From assembly GCA_025360455.1 (NCBI GenBank), contig JANYCF010000233.1, forward strand, positions 1-40,920: 40,920 nucleotides of DNA. Direction: 5' to 3'. The notes under the pieces are model-generated. The model was given only the letters and a program-made list of their open reading frames with translations. It had not been told where the DNA came from and did no database searches. Shown piece by piece: positions 1 through 6,659 of the stretch. This DNA is from Opitutaceae bacterium (lineage in GTDB: Bacteria; Verrucomicrobiota; Verrucomicrobiia; Opitutales; Opitutaceae). A program made the translations under genes and the position numbers. Positions within the stretch are counted from its first letter, which is position 1, and each line of letters opens with the position of its first letter.

Positions 1-81
1 CATGGACCCTTTTTAGACGCCCTCTCAGTGTTTGGGGCGTTTGAGACGCTGGGCAGAAGATTTCTTGGCGCGGGTAATTGA
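1..81 (+). CDS. possible C-terminal end of a gene cut by the window edge
   Basis: Frame 1 is open from the first base and stops at the TGA at 79-81, giving 26 residues (HGPFLDALSVFGAFETLGRR and six more). The other two forward frames stop earlier. This may be the tail of an upstream gene converging on the lipase gene, or chance. A short palindrome (gaccgcg/cgcggtc, 83-99) follows between the two stops and could be a weak bidirectional terminator, though it has no T tract. Nothing in the peptide is recognisable. Confidence 0.2.
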   Translation, partial: HGPFLDALSVFGAFETLGRRFLGAGN

Positions 82-108
82 ATGACCGCGCCTCGCGGTC
101 CTGAGCGG

Positions 109-1134
109 TCAGGGGAAGACTTTCCCGAGCAGATCAAAGTACATCGCGGCGTGATGTTGCCAGAAGAAGTCTTTCGGCTCCGTGGGATTGGTTCCGGGAG
201 TGCCGGCGAGAATGATGGGCGTGCCGCAGCCGACGAAGTTCAGGGTGGGTCTGATCTCGATGCTGGCCAAGGCCGGGGAAACCCCGACCGCTTGGAAGTT
301 TTGATTTTTCAGCACCTGTTCCAAGATGGCGAACTGCGGCAGGTGTTTCCTGATATGCTCGGTGGCGATGTGACCGTGCATTGCCTCCATGCTCTTGCTG
401 AGCATTTCAAAGACGACATTGTTCGTGATGTAATCGAGCGGATTGGGCTCGTTCATGCTGCCGAGCATTTGAATCGTCAGGGGAACCTGCGGCACCCAGT
501 CTTGGGAATTCGTCACGCTGAAGCCGCTGTCGCGGTTGCCGGTCACGCGCTCGAAATCCCGGCCATAGTGATCGTTGCCGGGTTTGGCCTGGGCGTAGAG
601 GTAGGTTTTGTAGGAGAAATTTTTGTCCGCCAAAAGCGGGGAGTACTGCAGAAACGAGCGGCAGAGGGTGGCGATCGAGGCGCCTTGGCTGTGGCCGGCG
701 ATGAAGAGGTTGGCGCCGGGCGGGAGTCCGCGCAGTTGGGCAAGGATGCCGTTCGTCGCATCGTGGAGGAGAATGCACAGGCCCAGCACAAACCCGAGGT
801 GGACGGCGGCCTTGGGATCTTCGGCGAGTTTGTAGGGGAGAGCCACCGAGCCGACGGGCAAAATGCCGCTGGCGGGAATCATCACCGACATGAGATCCAA
901 AATCACACTGCCGGGTTTGTCCACCGTGCCGCGAATCACGACGGCGTATTCGTTCGCCTGGCTGTTTTTCCAGAGCTGCCATTTGTTGTCGAAGGCGCCC
1001 AATTCTGGCGAAGTGAAAACCACCGACCAATCGGCCGGAATGGGAGGCGGAGCCAAAGGCGGGGTCGGCCCTTCCAACTGGGCGGCAAAAGCAATGAGGT
1101 TTCGGGCCTCCGTGAGATCGAAGTGAGGTTGCAT
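109..1134 (-). CDS. class 3 lipase-like alpha/beta hydrolase
   Basis: The 341-residue protein carries the nucleophile elbow GHSQG (147-151, Ser149) after a hydrophobic strand (ANLFIA), as in Lipase_3 family proteins. The catalytic Asp is probably Asp212 in NSQDWVPQVP, matching the D-x-VP context of fungal-type lipases, and the His is probably His327 or His328 in HHAAMYF near the C-terminus. An oxyanion-hole region can be placed near VVIRGT (65-70). No signal peptide or membrane helix is seen at the chosen start (MQPHFDLTEA), so it may act in the cytoplasm or leave by a route not visible here. The likely reaction is hydrolysis of an ester or lipid; the substrate cannot be told. The gene stands alone. 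Confidence 0.8.
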   Translation of the reverse strand: MQPHFDLTEARNLIAFAAQLEGPTPPLAPPPIPADWSVVFTSPELGAFDNKWQLWKNSQANEYAVVIRGTVDKPGSVILDLMSVMIPASGILPVGSVALPYKLAEDPKAAVHLGFVLGLCILLHDATNGILAQLRGLPPGANLFIAGHSQGASIATLCRSFLQYSPLLADKNFSYKTYLYAQAKPGNDHYGRDFERVTGNRDSGFSVTNSQDWVPQVPLTIQMLGSMNEPNPLDYITNNVVFEMLSKSMEAMHGHIATEHIRKHLPQFAILEQVLKNQNFQAVGVSPALASIEIRPTLNFVGCGTPIILAGTPGTNPTEPKDFFWQHHAAMYFDLLGKVFP

Positions 1135-1448
1135 AGGGGTAGTGGATGATCGGTTAACTCCAGAAGTGAAATTGTCCGATGGGCCGACTGTGAACGATGC
1201 AGTTAGTGGCGTCCATGTTGGAGATTACCTGAAAAAAGGTGACGCATTTCCGGAGCGGTCACGGATTGAATTATGACGGGTAATGCGGCGGAGCGGCAGG
1301 CTGGGATTGCGATCCCGGACTGGTGTTTTTGTGGCTCTGGTCTGATTCTTCTTATTGCCGCCGGCGTGGAGTGGTATATGCAGATTTTTAAACCCCAAGG
1401 CGACTATCGCCAAAAATTTATGCCGCAATTGATCTTCAGAAAAAAGAA
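1135..1448. other. gap upstream of the membrane protein; remains of a reading frame possible
   Basis: About 310 bases with no convincing gene. A plus-strand frame from ATG 1273 encodes a hydrophobic stretch (GLILLIAAGVEWYMQIF) and runs in a different frame into the start of the next gene. That gene's own frame is open back to 1392, without a start codon before ATG 1449. A frame slip around the A-rich run at 1440-1448 would join the two, but nothing proves it. No clear promoter was found. Confidence 0.3.
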
Positions 1449-2177
1449 ATGTTCGTGGGCGTGGGTGGTCTGTTCGCAACCACCGGCGGGATATTGCTAA
1501 AAATTCTGCCGGATTCCCTCTCGCTTGCGATCGGAGGGAGTGTCGGTTTGGTCGGTCTTTTGTTGGTGGCTTATGGTTATTTGGGGATCACCACAGCGGG
1601 TCGGATTCTGAGCCGGTGGAAAGCCGATGTCTTGTATCGCGCCCTGCAACGCGCGCCCGGCGGGTGTACGATCCGGATTCTGCAAACGTCCATCCCGGAT
1701 GTTACGAAATTAATCGGCGTGCTGGAAGAGGTGTTGCTCCGGAAAAATCCGCTGCATGTGCATCTGTTGTTGCTGGATAATGAAAAGGCGCCGGCAGTGT
1801 TGGCGGCCCGGGTCCAGCTGCGGGTGGAGAAAGCCGACGCCCACATTCAGGAGGTGAAAGCGAATATCGACCAATTCATCGCCCTGAAGCAACGGGTGGA
1901 TGCGGCATGGCGTGAATCGATGAGTGGAGCGACGCTGGATTTGCAGATCCGCCAGTATGCTTTTCTGCCGTTTGGATCGGTTTACCAGATCGGGCAGGAA
2001 CTGATTGTATCCGGTCTTTTCTGGAATTGGACCTCATCGATCAACGGGCCGATGCTCGTGGTCTCGGATAAGAGTTCGAAGACATGGACCAGTTTTGAAC
2101 AGCAGTTCGACACGGGTTGGAAAAGTGCCCGGACGGTTTATCCAAAGCCGGCGCCAGGGAAAGGGGAGGGGGAGTGA
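1449..2177 (+). CDS. membrane-anchored protein of unknown function
   Basis: I do not recognise this 242-residue protein with certainty. It begins with two adjacent hydrophobic segments (about residues 4-20 and 24-47), then a soluble region of about 190 residues. The soluble part (for example HVHLLLLDNEKAPAVLAAR, then a helix, then LDLQIRQYAFLPFGSVYQIG, then FNW-like strands and a final FEQQFDTGW) recalls the noncatalytic phospholipase-D-like sensor modules in which a strand with Leu-Leu-Asp is followed by an Arg-rich helix and the chain ends F..F...W. The catalytic HKD motif is absent. The start is uncertain: ATG 1449 has only an A-rich upstream stretch, and a hydrophobic frame lies just before it in another phase, so the true N-terminus may be longer. 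Confidence 0.55.
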   Translation: MFVGVGGLFATTGGILLKILPDSLSLAIGGSVGLVGLLLVAYGYLGITTAGRILSRWKADVLYRALQRAPGGCTIRILQTSIPDVTKLIGVLEEVLLRKNPLHVHLLLLDNEKAPAVLAARVQLRVEKADAHIQEVKANIDQFIALKQRVDAAWRESMSGATLDLQIRQYAFLPFGSVYQIGQELIVSGLFWNWTSSINGPMLVVSDKSSKTWTSFEQQFDTGWKSARTVYPKPAPGKGEGE

Positions 2178-2309
2178 GCGCAGAGGTTGGACGAAATTGT
2201 TTTCACCGGAGGACGCCGAGAGCGATCCATGAACTTCGGATTTTAACCCCGAAACGCACTGAGCGCACCGAAGCCCTGATTTGAATAAGACGGATTGCAG
2301 GAGTGTTTA

Positions 2310-2428
2310 GAGTCTATCCGAAAAACCCCTGATGGGGTGCCCAGTAGGCCAGCGACCTTGGTCGCGCCAAGCGGGCTGCAGCGCGTGCAAGCACGCTGGC
2401 TTACGAAAACACTGGGTATTTGGATAGG
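2310..2428. repeat. interspersed palindromic element (GTAGGCCAGC family)
   Basis: The element is bounded by an inverted repeat (ctatccgaaaa at 2314-2324; tatttggatag at 2417-2427). Inside are a CCCC-TGAT-GGGG hairpin (2326-2337), a perfect GCGACC-TT-GGTCGC hairpin (2352-2365) directly after GTAGGCCA, and a perfect GCGTGC-AA-GCACGC hairpin (2383-2396) directly before TGGC. The same frame with different stems recurs at 38977-39030. There is no coding potential. The stretch before it (2178-2309) shows nothing recognisable. Confidence 0.65.
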
Positions 2429-2429
2429 C

Positions 2430-2595
2430 GTTTCCTCGCTATTTCCAGTGGATAAAAAAGGTTCCCCATCACTCGTGGCACCTCTGTTGAACCAGTTCGG
2501 AGTAGCGGCAGGCGTCTCTGCCTGCCGAGTGCGGCGCGCGTCATCGAATTCTACAGACACAGAGGCCTGTGGCTTCTCCGAGCCAGACTCACGAC
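2430..2595 (-). mobile_element. MITE-like element, copy 1 (inverted relative to copy 2)
   Basis: Read on the minus strand, this segment matches 4251-4415 over its whole length: GTCTGGCTCGGAG, an ACAGGCCTCTGTG block, CGCGCCGCAC, GGCAGGC...GCCTGCC, CTACTCCGAACTGGT, CAGAGGTGCCAC and finally CACTGGAAAtAGCG. By eye identity is roughly 80 percent. It contains a 7-bp-arm hairpin (GGCAGGC / GCCTGCC). It is flanked by a near-perfect 29-30 bp direct repeat (2400-2428 and 2596-2625; cttacg(g)aaaacactgg...ggatagg), and the outer copy forms an inverted repeat with 2310-2325. No ORF is carried, so any movement would need a transposase supplied from elsewhere. Confidence 0.7.
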
Positions 2596-2625
2596 TTACG
2601 GAAAACACTGGTTATTCGGATAGGC
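2596..2625 (+). repeat. direct repeat of 2400-2428
   Basis: The block cttacg(g)aaaacactgg(t/g)tatt(c/t)ggatagg occurs at 2400-2428 and again at 2596-2625, on either side of MITE-like copy 1. Apart from one inserted base only two positions differ. It could be a target duplication or the ends of two related tandem elements. Confidence 0.6.
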
Positions 2626-2690
2626 TCTTAGTCGAGTGGGATAGGCTGATCGCGTATTGGCTGCCCCCAGGTGTTGGCGCCAGCTATGAG

Positions 2691-4175
2691 CTACGTTCCG
2701 CAAAAGGTCTGGTAGTCAGCTGCTCCGTCTGGTGCGGGCGAGCGATAGTCCGGTGCGGGGCGGTTGTGATCGTAGGGCGTCGCCAAGACTGCGAGTAGGC
2801 GCTGCATTACGCTGAGATCGTTTTGCTCGGCGGCGGCGAGCGCAGCTTCTACGAGATGATTGCGGGGGATGAATGCGGGATTATGTGCGCGACGGAGTTC
2901 GTCGGATTGCGCGGGTGATTGTGGCTGCCGGCCGAGACGGGCGAGCCAGCGGGCGTGCCATTGGTGAAAGGCTTCGTCGGTTCGCGGTGCGTCAACGGCG
3001 GGCAGGGCGCGATCAAGCCCGGCGAAGGTGTTGGTGAAATCTGCTTTCGTTTGCTGCATCCCCGTGAGCAGCGAATCGATTAACGCGGGGTCCTCGGGCT
3101 CCTCTGTGAACAGGCCGAGTTTCCGGCGCAGGCCGGTGAGCCAGTGCTGCTGGTAACGTGATGCGAAGCGGCCGAGTGCAGCCTGGGCGAGTTCGATGGC
3201 TGGGGCTTCCTCCGGGTGCAGCAGCGGGATTAAAGTTTCGGCGAGGCGCGTGAGATTCCACTGGGCGATGGCGGGCTGATTACCGTAGGCATAGCGGCCG
3301 CGCTGGTCGATCGAGCTGAATACCGTCGCGGGATCGTACGCGTCCATGAAGGCGCAGGGTCCGTAGTCGATTGTCTCACCGGAGATCGCCATGTTGTCGG
3401 TGTTCATCACGCCATGGACAAAACCGACGAGCATCCAGCGTGCGAGCAGCGCGGCTTGGCGCTCGATCACGGCGTCGAACAAGGCGATGGCGGGATTGGT
3501 GGCGTGGATGAGTTCTGGCCAATGACGGTGGAGCGTGTAGTCGACGAGGGTGCGTACGGTGGTGTCGTCGCGCTGCGCGGCGGCCCACTCAAAGGTGCCG
3601 ACGCGAATGTGGCTGGCGGCCACGCGGGTGAGGACTGCGCCGGGCAAGGGGTTTTCGCGGTAGACGGTTTCGCCCGTCGCCGCGACGGCGAGGCTGCGCG
3701 TGGTCGGGATACCGAGTGCGTGCATTGCCTCGCTAATAATATATTCGCGGAGCATCGGCCCGAGGGCGGCGCGCCCATCGCCGCGGCGAGAATAGGTGGT
3801 CGGGCCGGCGCCTTTGAGTTGGAGATCGAAGCGTTCGCCGCGTGGCGTGATTTGCTCACCAAGCAAGATTGCCCGGCCGTCGCCCAAGGTGGTGAAGTGG
3901 CCGTATTGATGACCTGCATAAGCTTGGGCCAACGGTGAGGCGCCCGGTGGCAACTGATTGCCCGCAAAAATCGCGGCACCGGTTTCACCCGCGAGTGCGT
4001 CGGCGTCCAGGCCTAATGAAATGGCGAGCGGGTGGTTAAACATCACGAGCCGCGGCGCAGCGACAGGTGTGGGGGTGGCGGGACGATGCAGCACCGGCGG
4101 CAGCTGCGCGTAGGAATGTTCCAACCGCCAACCGCCCGGAGCGAAGAGAGGAGTCGGAGGTGAGGATGGAGCCAT
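2691..4175 (-). CDS. selO: SelO/YdiU family protein adenylyltransferase
   Basis: SelO is a pseudokinase-fold enzyme that transfers AMP from ATP to Ser, Thr or Tyr of target proteins and is linked to redox stress. The family's signatures are present in order: AGHQYGHFTTLGDGRA, LLGEQITPRGERFDLQLKGAGPT, SRRGDGRAALGPMLREY, then HGVMNTDNM and ETIDYGPCAFMD, the metal and catalytic Asn/Asp region. The C-terminus YQTFCGT is the usual bacterial ending, so the gene is complete at about 494 residues. I chose ATG 4175 because GGAAGG lies six bases upstream; a TTG start at 4208 would add 11 residues without support. It is a single gene bracketed by inverted copies of a MITE-like element (2430-2595 and 4231-4413). 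Confidence 0.93.
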   Translation of the reverse strand: MAPSSPPTPLFAPGGWRLEHSYAQLPPVLHRPATPTPVAAPRLVMFNHPLAISLGLDADALAGETGAAIFAGNQLPPGASPLAQAYAGHQYGHFTTLGDGRAILLGEQITPRGERFDLQLKGAGPTTYSRRGDGRAALGPMLREYIISEAMHALGIPTTRSLAVAATGETVYRENPLPGAVLTRVAASHIRVGTFEWAAAQRDDTTVRTLVDYTLHRHWPELIHATNPAIALFDAVIERQAALLARWMLVGFVHGVMNTDNMAISGETIDYGPCAFMDAYDPATVFSSIDQRGRYAYGNQPAIAQWNLTRLAETLIPLLHPEEAPAIELAQAALGRFASRYQQHWLTGLRRKLGLFTEEPEDPALIDSLLTGMQQTKADFTNTFAGLDRALPAVDAPRTDEAFHQWHARWLARLGRQPQSPAQSDELRRAHNPAFIPRNHLVEAALAAAEQNDLSVMQRLLAVLATPYDHNRPAPDYRSPAPDGAADYQTFCGT

Positions 4176-4230
4176 GCAGGACCTTCCCGCGAAAACGGAG
4201 GGGGTCAAGCGGTGGAAGGAAGAAAAAGGG

Positions 4231-4413
4231 TTCTTCGCTGTTTCCAGTGGGTCGTGGGTCTGGCTCGGAGTAGCTACAGGCCTCTGTGCCTGTAGGGTTC
4301 GATTATACGCGCCGCACGCGGCAGGCAGGGACGCCTGCCGCTACTCCGAACTGGTCCCACAGAGGTGCCACAAGAGAGGGAGCACCTTCTTACACACTGG
4401 AAACAGCGGGGAA
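4231..4413 (+). mobile_element. MITE-like element, copy 2, with 22-bp terminal inverted repeats
   Basis: A 183-bp noncoding unit. Its left end (4231-4252) and right end (4392-4413) are inverted repeats agreeing at about 19 of 22 positions, sharing the core CGCTGTTTCCAGTG. Inside are two perfect hairpins: CTACAGGC-6 nt-GCCTGTAG (4274-4295) and GGCAGGC-6 nt-GCCTGCC (4320-4339). The internal sequence from 4251 matches copy 1 in inverted orientation. Base pairing across selO between the copies is possible. The following 4414-4593 shows no gene, only an AT-rich leader to the lipoprotein gene. Confidence 0.72.
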
Positions 4414-4593
4414 CCAGAAATATGAAGCAGGAAGGAGGAAAGATTACCTCACCTCAGAAATTTAAACCACGAAACACGCAGAACCTACGGAAGGGCGAAC
4501 GGATGCTCCCTGCACGCACGGAAATCTGCTTTGAAAGTGGGAGTGGCATTTTTTTGGTAACCAATTAGGTTTTTGTCAGTATACCTTATCACC

Positions 4594-5043
4594 ATGAAAC
4601 CACGTTACGCCCTGCTTGGGCTCGCCACTTTACTTCTTAACTTCACGGGCTGTCAGAGCGTCGACAGTCGCATCAAGGAAAAGCCGGAGGTTTTTGCCAA
4701 ACTGGATGTCGCTACCCAGGACAAAATCAAGCAGGGCATCATCGATATCGGCTATTCTGAGGACATGGTATACCTCGCCCTTGGTGATCCGGATCAAAAA
4801 CGGGAATCAGTTTCGGCCACCGGCCAAACGATGACCTGGATTTATAATTCTTATTACGAGCGGTATGACGGCACGCGCCACGCCGGCTATTACCGGCAGG
4901 TTTATTATGATCCTTATTTAGGGACTTATCGGATGCACTACCGCCCCGCTTTGGTTGAAGCTTATGTGACCGAGAAAGAAGAGCGCATCCGCGTCGTGTT
5001 CAAGGACGGCAAGGTGGCCGTGATTGAGCAGACTAAAGGGTGA
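4594..5043 (+). CDS. lipoprotein with BamE/SmpA-like repeat motif
   Basis: From ATG 4594 the protein has 149 residues and a lipoprotein signal: MKPRY, a hydrophobic core and the lipobox FTGC with Cys20. The region GYSEDMVYLALGDPDQ (about residues 53-68) resembles the G-[MY]-x-x-x-x-V-x-x-x-[LM]-G-x-P-D motif of BamE/SmpA/OmlA-like lipoproteins, followed by a strand-rich segment with many Tyr and ending KDGKVAVIEQTKG. It probably sits in the outer or inner membrane facing the periplasm. The last 13 codons lie in a 39-bp sequence repeated at 5574-5612, so the 3' end of this gene has been duplicated around the vapBC insert. An in-frame start 21 bases upstream (4573) would spoil the signal peptide. 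Confidence 0.75.
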   Translation: MKPRYALLGLATLLLNFTGCQSVDSRIKEKPEVFAKLDVATQDKIKQGIIDIGYSEDMVYLALGDPDQKRESVSATGQTMTWIYNSYYERYDGTRHAGYYRQVYYDPYLGTYRMHYRPALVEAYVTEKEERIRVVFKDGKVAVIEQTKG

Positions 5044-5044
5044 T
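5006..5044 (+). repeat. 39-bp direct repeat, left copy (3' end of lipoprotein gene)
   Basis: The sequence from acggcaaggtggccgtgatt to the stop codon and the following tc is identical to 5574-5612 except at one base (t/g at 5034/5602). It encodes the final residues of the lipoprotein. The two copies start 568 bp apart and bracket the vapBC remnant. Confidence 0.9.
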
Positions 5045-5065
5045 CGCTTCGGCGGTGCCGGCGGA

Positions 5066-5095
5066 TTGACAATCTTGGGACGGTCTGTGCAGTGT
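5066..5095 (+). promoter_or_regulatory. possible vapB promoter
   Basis: A perfect TTGACA (5066-5071) is followed 17-18 bases later by a poor -10 region around 5089-5095. An 8-base direct repeat (tctgtgca, 5084-5091 and 5095-5102) overlaps the start and might be an operator half-site pair. This is weak evidence. Confidence 0.3.
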
Positions 5096-5101
5096 CTGTG
5101 C

Positions 5102-5344
5102 ATGCCCTCCAAGACCATTTCTCTGGAAATCGAAGCCTATAATCGACTGAAGGCCAGCCGGCGTGCGGGAGAATCTTTTTCCGCAGTGGTGAAGCGCATC
5201 ACGCTGCCGCCAGCGCACGCAACCGCCCGGGATTTGCTGGCCGACATGAATAGTGGAAAGTTTGGCCGAGGCGTGGACTGGAAGGCCGTTAAGCGTGCCG
5301 TGGCCGGTCGTCGTCGCTCACGTGATTTGCGCCCTGCGATCTAA
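5102..5344 (+). CDS. vapB: VapB-type antitoxin (DUF217 family)
   Basis: This 80-residue protein begins MPSKTISLEIEAYNRLKASR and continues with GESFSAVVKRI, the hallmark of PF02697-type antitoxins (strand, Tyr-x-x-L helix, then E-S-F-S-x-V-I/V). The N-terminal ribbon-helix-helix-like part would bind operator DNA, and the basic C-terminal half (FGRGVDWKAVKRAVAGRRRS) would wrap the toxin. Its TAA stop (5342-5344) overlaps the ATG of the following toxin fragment by one base, the usual TA arrangement. The toxin partner is truncated, so this antitoxin may now be an orphan acting on other PIN toxins. Confidence 0.75.
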   Translation: MPSKTISLEIEAYNRLKASRRAGESFSAVVKRITLPPAHATARDLLADMNSGKFGRGVDWKAVKRAVAGRRRSRDLRPAI

Positions 5345-5574
5345 TGCTTTTCGACAGTGAATTCCTGATTGCCGCCTCCGGCCAGCGTGGCGCACCGCGC
5401 CGGATTCGGGCCGAAGCTTTTCTCCGCGCCCATCTCGATGCGCCGCTTTATGCCTCCCGCGTTTGTTGGGCGGAATTCGCCGAAGGATGCGCCAGCCTTG
5501 CCGCTGTCAATCAGGGGACGGCGCGCTTTTCTGTGATAGAGATCACGGGGTATGTCGCCTGGGAGGCATCCTAA
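5344..5574 (+). pseudogene. vapC: truncated VapC (PIN-domain ribonuclease), C-terminal half missing
   Basis: The fragment begins LFDSEFLIAASG, with the first PIN acidic residue at Asp4, and has the second at Glu44 in CWAEFAEG. It stops after 76 residues at ITGYVAWEAS, where full PIN toxins of about 125-135 residues go on to the third and fourth acidic residues. The stop codon falls exactly at the junction with the right copy of the 39-bp repeat (5574-5612), so the break looks like the boundary of the inserted or deleted segment rather than a point mutation. Without the last two metal ligands it should be inactive as an RNase. Confidence 0.75.
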
Positions 5575-5612
5575 CGGCAAGGTGGCCGTGATTGAGCAGA
5601 CGAAAGGGTGAT
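5574..5612 (+). repeat. 39-bp direct repeat, right copy
   Basis: A copy of 5006-5044 with one mismatch. The TGA (5609-5611) corresponding to the lipoprotein stop is immediately followed by the reverse complement of the gpsA stop (5612-5614). This suggests that before the insertion the lipoprotein gene and gpsA met stop to stop. Confidence 0.9.
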
Positions 5613-6652
5613 CACGCTTTCGGATTCGGGCTGGTCTGTTCGCGTTTTAGCTCGCGGGACATCAGGCTCATGAGGGCATCGGCAGATTTTTTGCTCTCAT
5701 AAAGGATCGCATAAACTTCTGCGAGAATGGGCGCGATGATGCCTTTTCCCCGACACAATTCATGGAACGCCTGTGTGGAGAGATAGCCTTCGACGATAGT
5801 TTTTCGTCCGGCCAGCAATTCAGTTACCGTGCGGCCTTCGCCGATCTTCAGGCCGAATTCGCGATTGCGACTCCAGGTGCCGTGGCAGGTGGCGACGAGA
5901 TCGCCGAAGCCGCTGAGGCCATAAAAAGTTTCGCGCTTGGCGCCAAGGGCTTCGCCGACCCGCACCATTTCGGTCAGCGAGCGGGTGATGAGGGCGGCCT
6001 TGGCATTATCGCCGAGCTTGAGGCCATCGCTGACGCCCGCAGCCATGGCATAGATATTTTTCAAACAGGCACCGTATTCTGCGCCGGCCAGATCGTCGCT
6101 GGTATAGAGGCGAAGGGTGGAGCCGCTCATGGCGGTTTGCACGCGTTCGACGAAGGCTCCGGGTCGGGCCACGGCGAGCACCATCGCGGCCGGCAGTCCG
6201 CCGGCAACTTCGCCGGCATTGGTCGGACCGGTGAGGGTGGCGACATTGAGGCCGGACAAAATTTCGGCCAGCACCTCGCTGGGTCGAAGTTGCGTGCCGA
6301 CTTCCAGACCTTTCACCAAACTGATGATCAGTTGCAAACGGTCCGGCTTGGCTCGGGCGTCGCGGATTTGTCGGGCCCAATCGCGCACGGCATGGGAAGG
6401 ACTGGCCACGAGTGCCACCTCGGCCTCGCGCAATCCCGCCGAAAGATCAGAGGTAACCACCAATGATTCGGGTAGTTTCAGGCCCGGCAGATAATCACGG
6501 TTTTCCCGGGCCAGCTGCATGCCGAGGGCATGTTCGGAGCGGCGCGTGATGAGCATGGTCGGGTGGCCCCGCCGGGTCAGATGGATGGCGATGGCGGTGC
6601 CCCAGGCTCCGGCTCCGACGACGGCGAATCTTACTGGGGGTAGGGGCTCCAC
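5612..6652 (-). CDS. gpsA: NAD(P)-dependent glycerol-3-phosphate dehydrogenase
   Basis: The 346-residue enzyme reduces dihydroxyacetone phosphate to sn-glycerol 3-phosphate, the precursor of phospholipid head-group backbones, in the cytoplasm. It has the N-terminal Rossmann motif GAGAWGTA (13-20), TGPTNAGEVAGG, where GPS/TxAxE is usual, the catalytic-lysine region GACLKNIYAMAAGVSDGL, then ETFYGLSGFGDLVATC and SRNREFG, all in canonical order. Only 7 bp separate it from lysA upstream, so both are probably co-transcribed. Its stop codon directly abuts the right copy of the 39-bp repeat. Confidence 0.96.
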   Translation of the reverse strand: MEPLPPVRFAVVGAGAWGTAIAIHLTRRGHPTMLITRRSEHALGMQLARENRDYLPGLKLPESLVVTSDLSAGLREAEVALVASPSHAVRDWARQIRDARAKPDRLQLIISLVKGLEVGTQLRPSEVLAEILSGLNVATLTGPTNAGEVAGGLPAAMVLAVARPGAFVERVQTAMSGSTLRLYTSDDLAGAEYGACLKNIYAMAAGVSDGLKLGDNAKAALITRSLTEMVRVGEALGAKRETFYGLSGFGDLVATCHGTWSRNREFGLKIGEGRTVTELLAGRKTIVEGYLSTQAFHELCRGKGIIAPILAEVYAILYESKKSADALMSLMSRELKREQTSPNPKA

Positions 6653-6659
6653 AAATCTT

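Noticed and set aside
82-1149. Long plus-strand reading frame opposite the lipase gene (355 codons)
   Set aside because: It mirrors the lipase gene, whose protein has clear catalytic motifs; the plus-strand product has no recognisable domain and is rich in Gly, Ala, Glu and Val as expected of GC-rich antisense frames.
2295-2798. Plus-strand frame of 167 codons across the repeats downstream of selO
   Set aside because: It is built from palindromic repeat sequence and the 3' end of selO.
2310-4413. CRISPR array
   Set aside because: The repeats are few, inverted, of different size and without regular spacers; no cas genes are in the window.
5762-6466. Plus-strand frame inside gpsA, and similar antisense frames over mlaD, mlaF, hppA, selO and the hybrid kinase
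   Set aside because: All are shadows of well-supported minus-strand genes; none shows a motif or a start signal.
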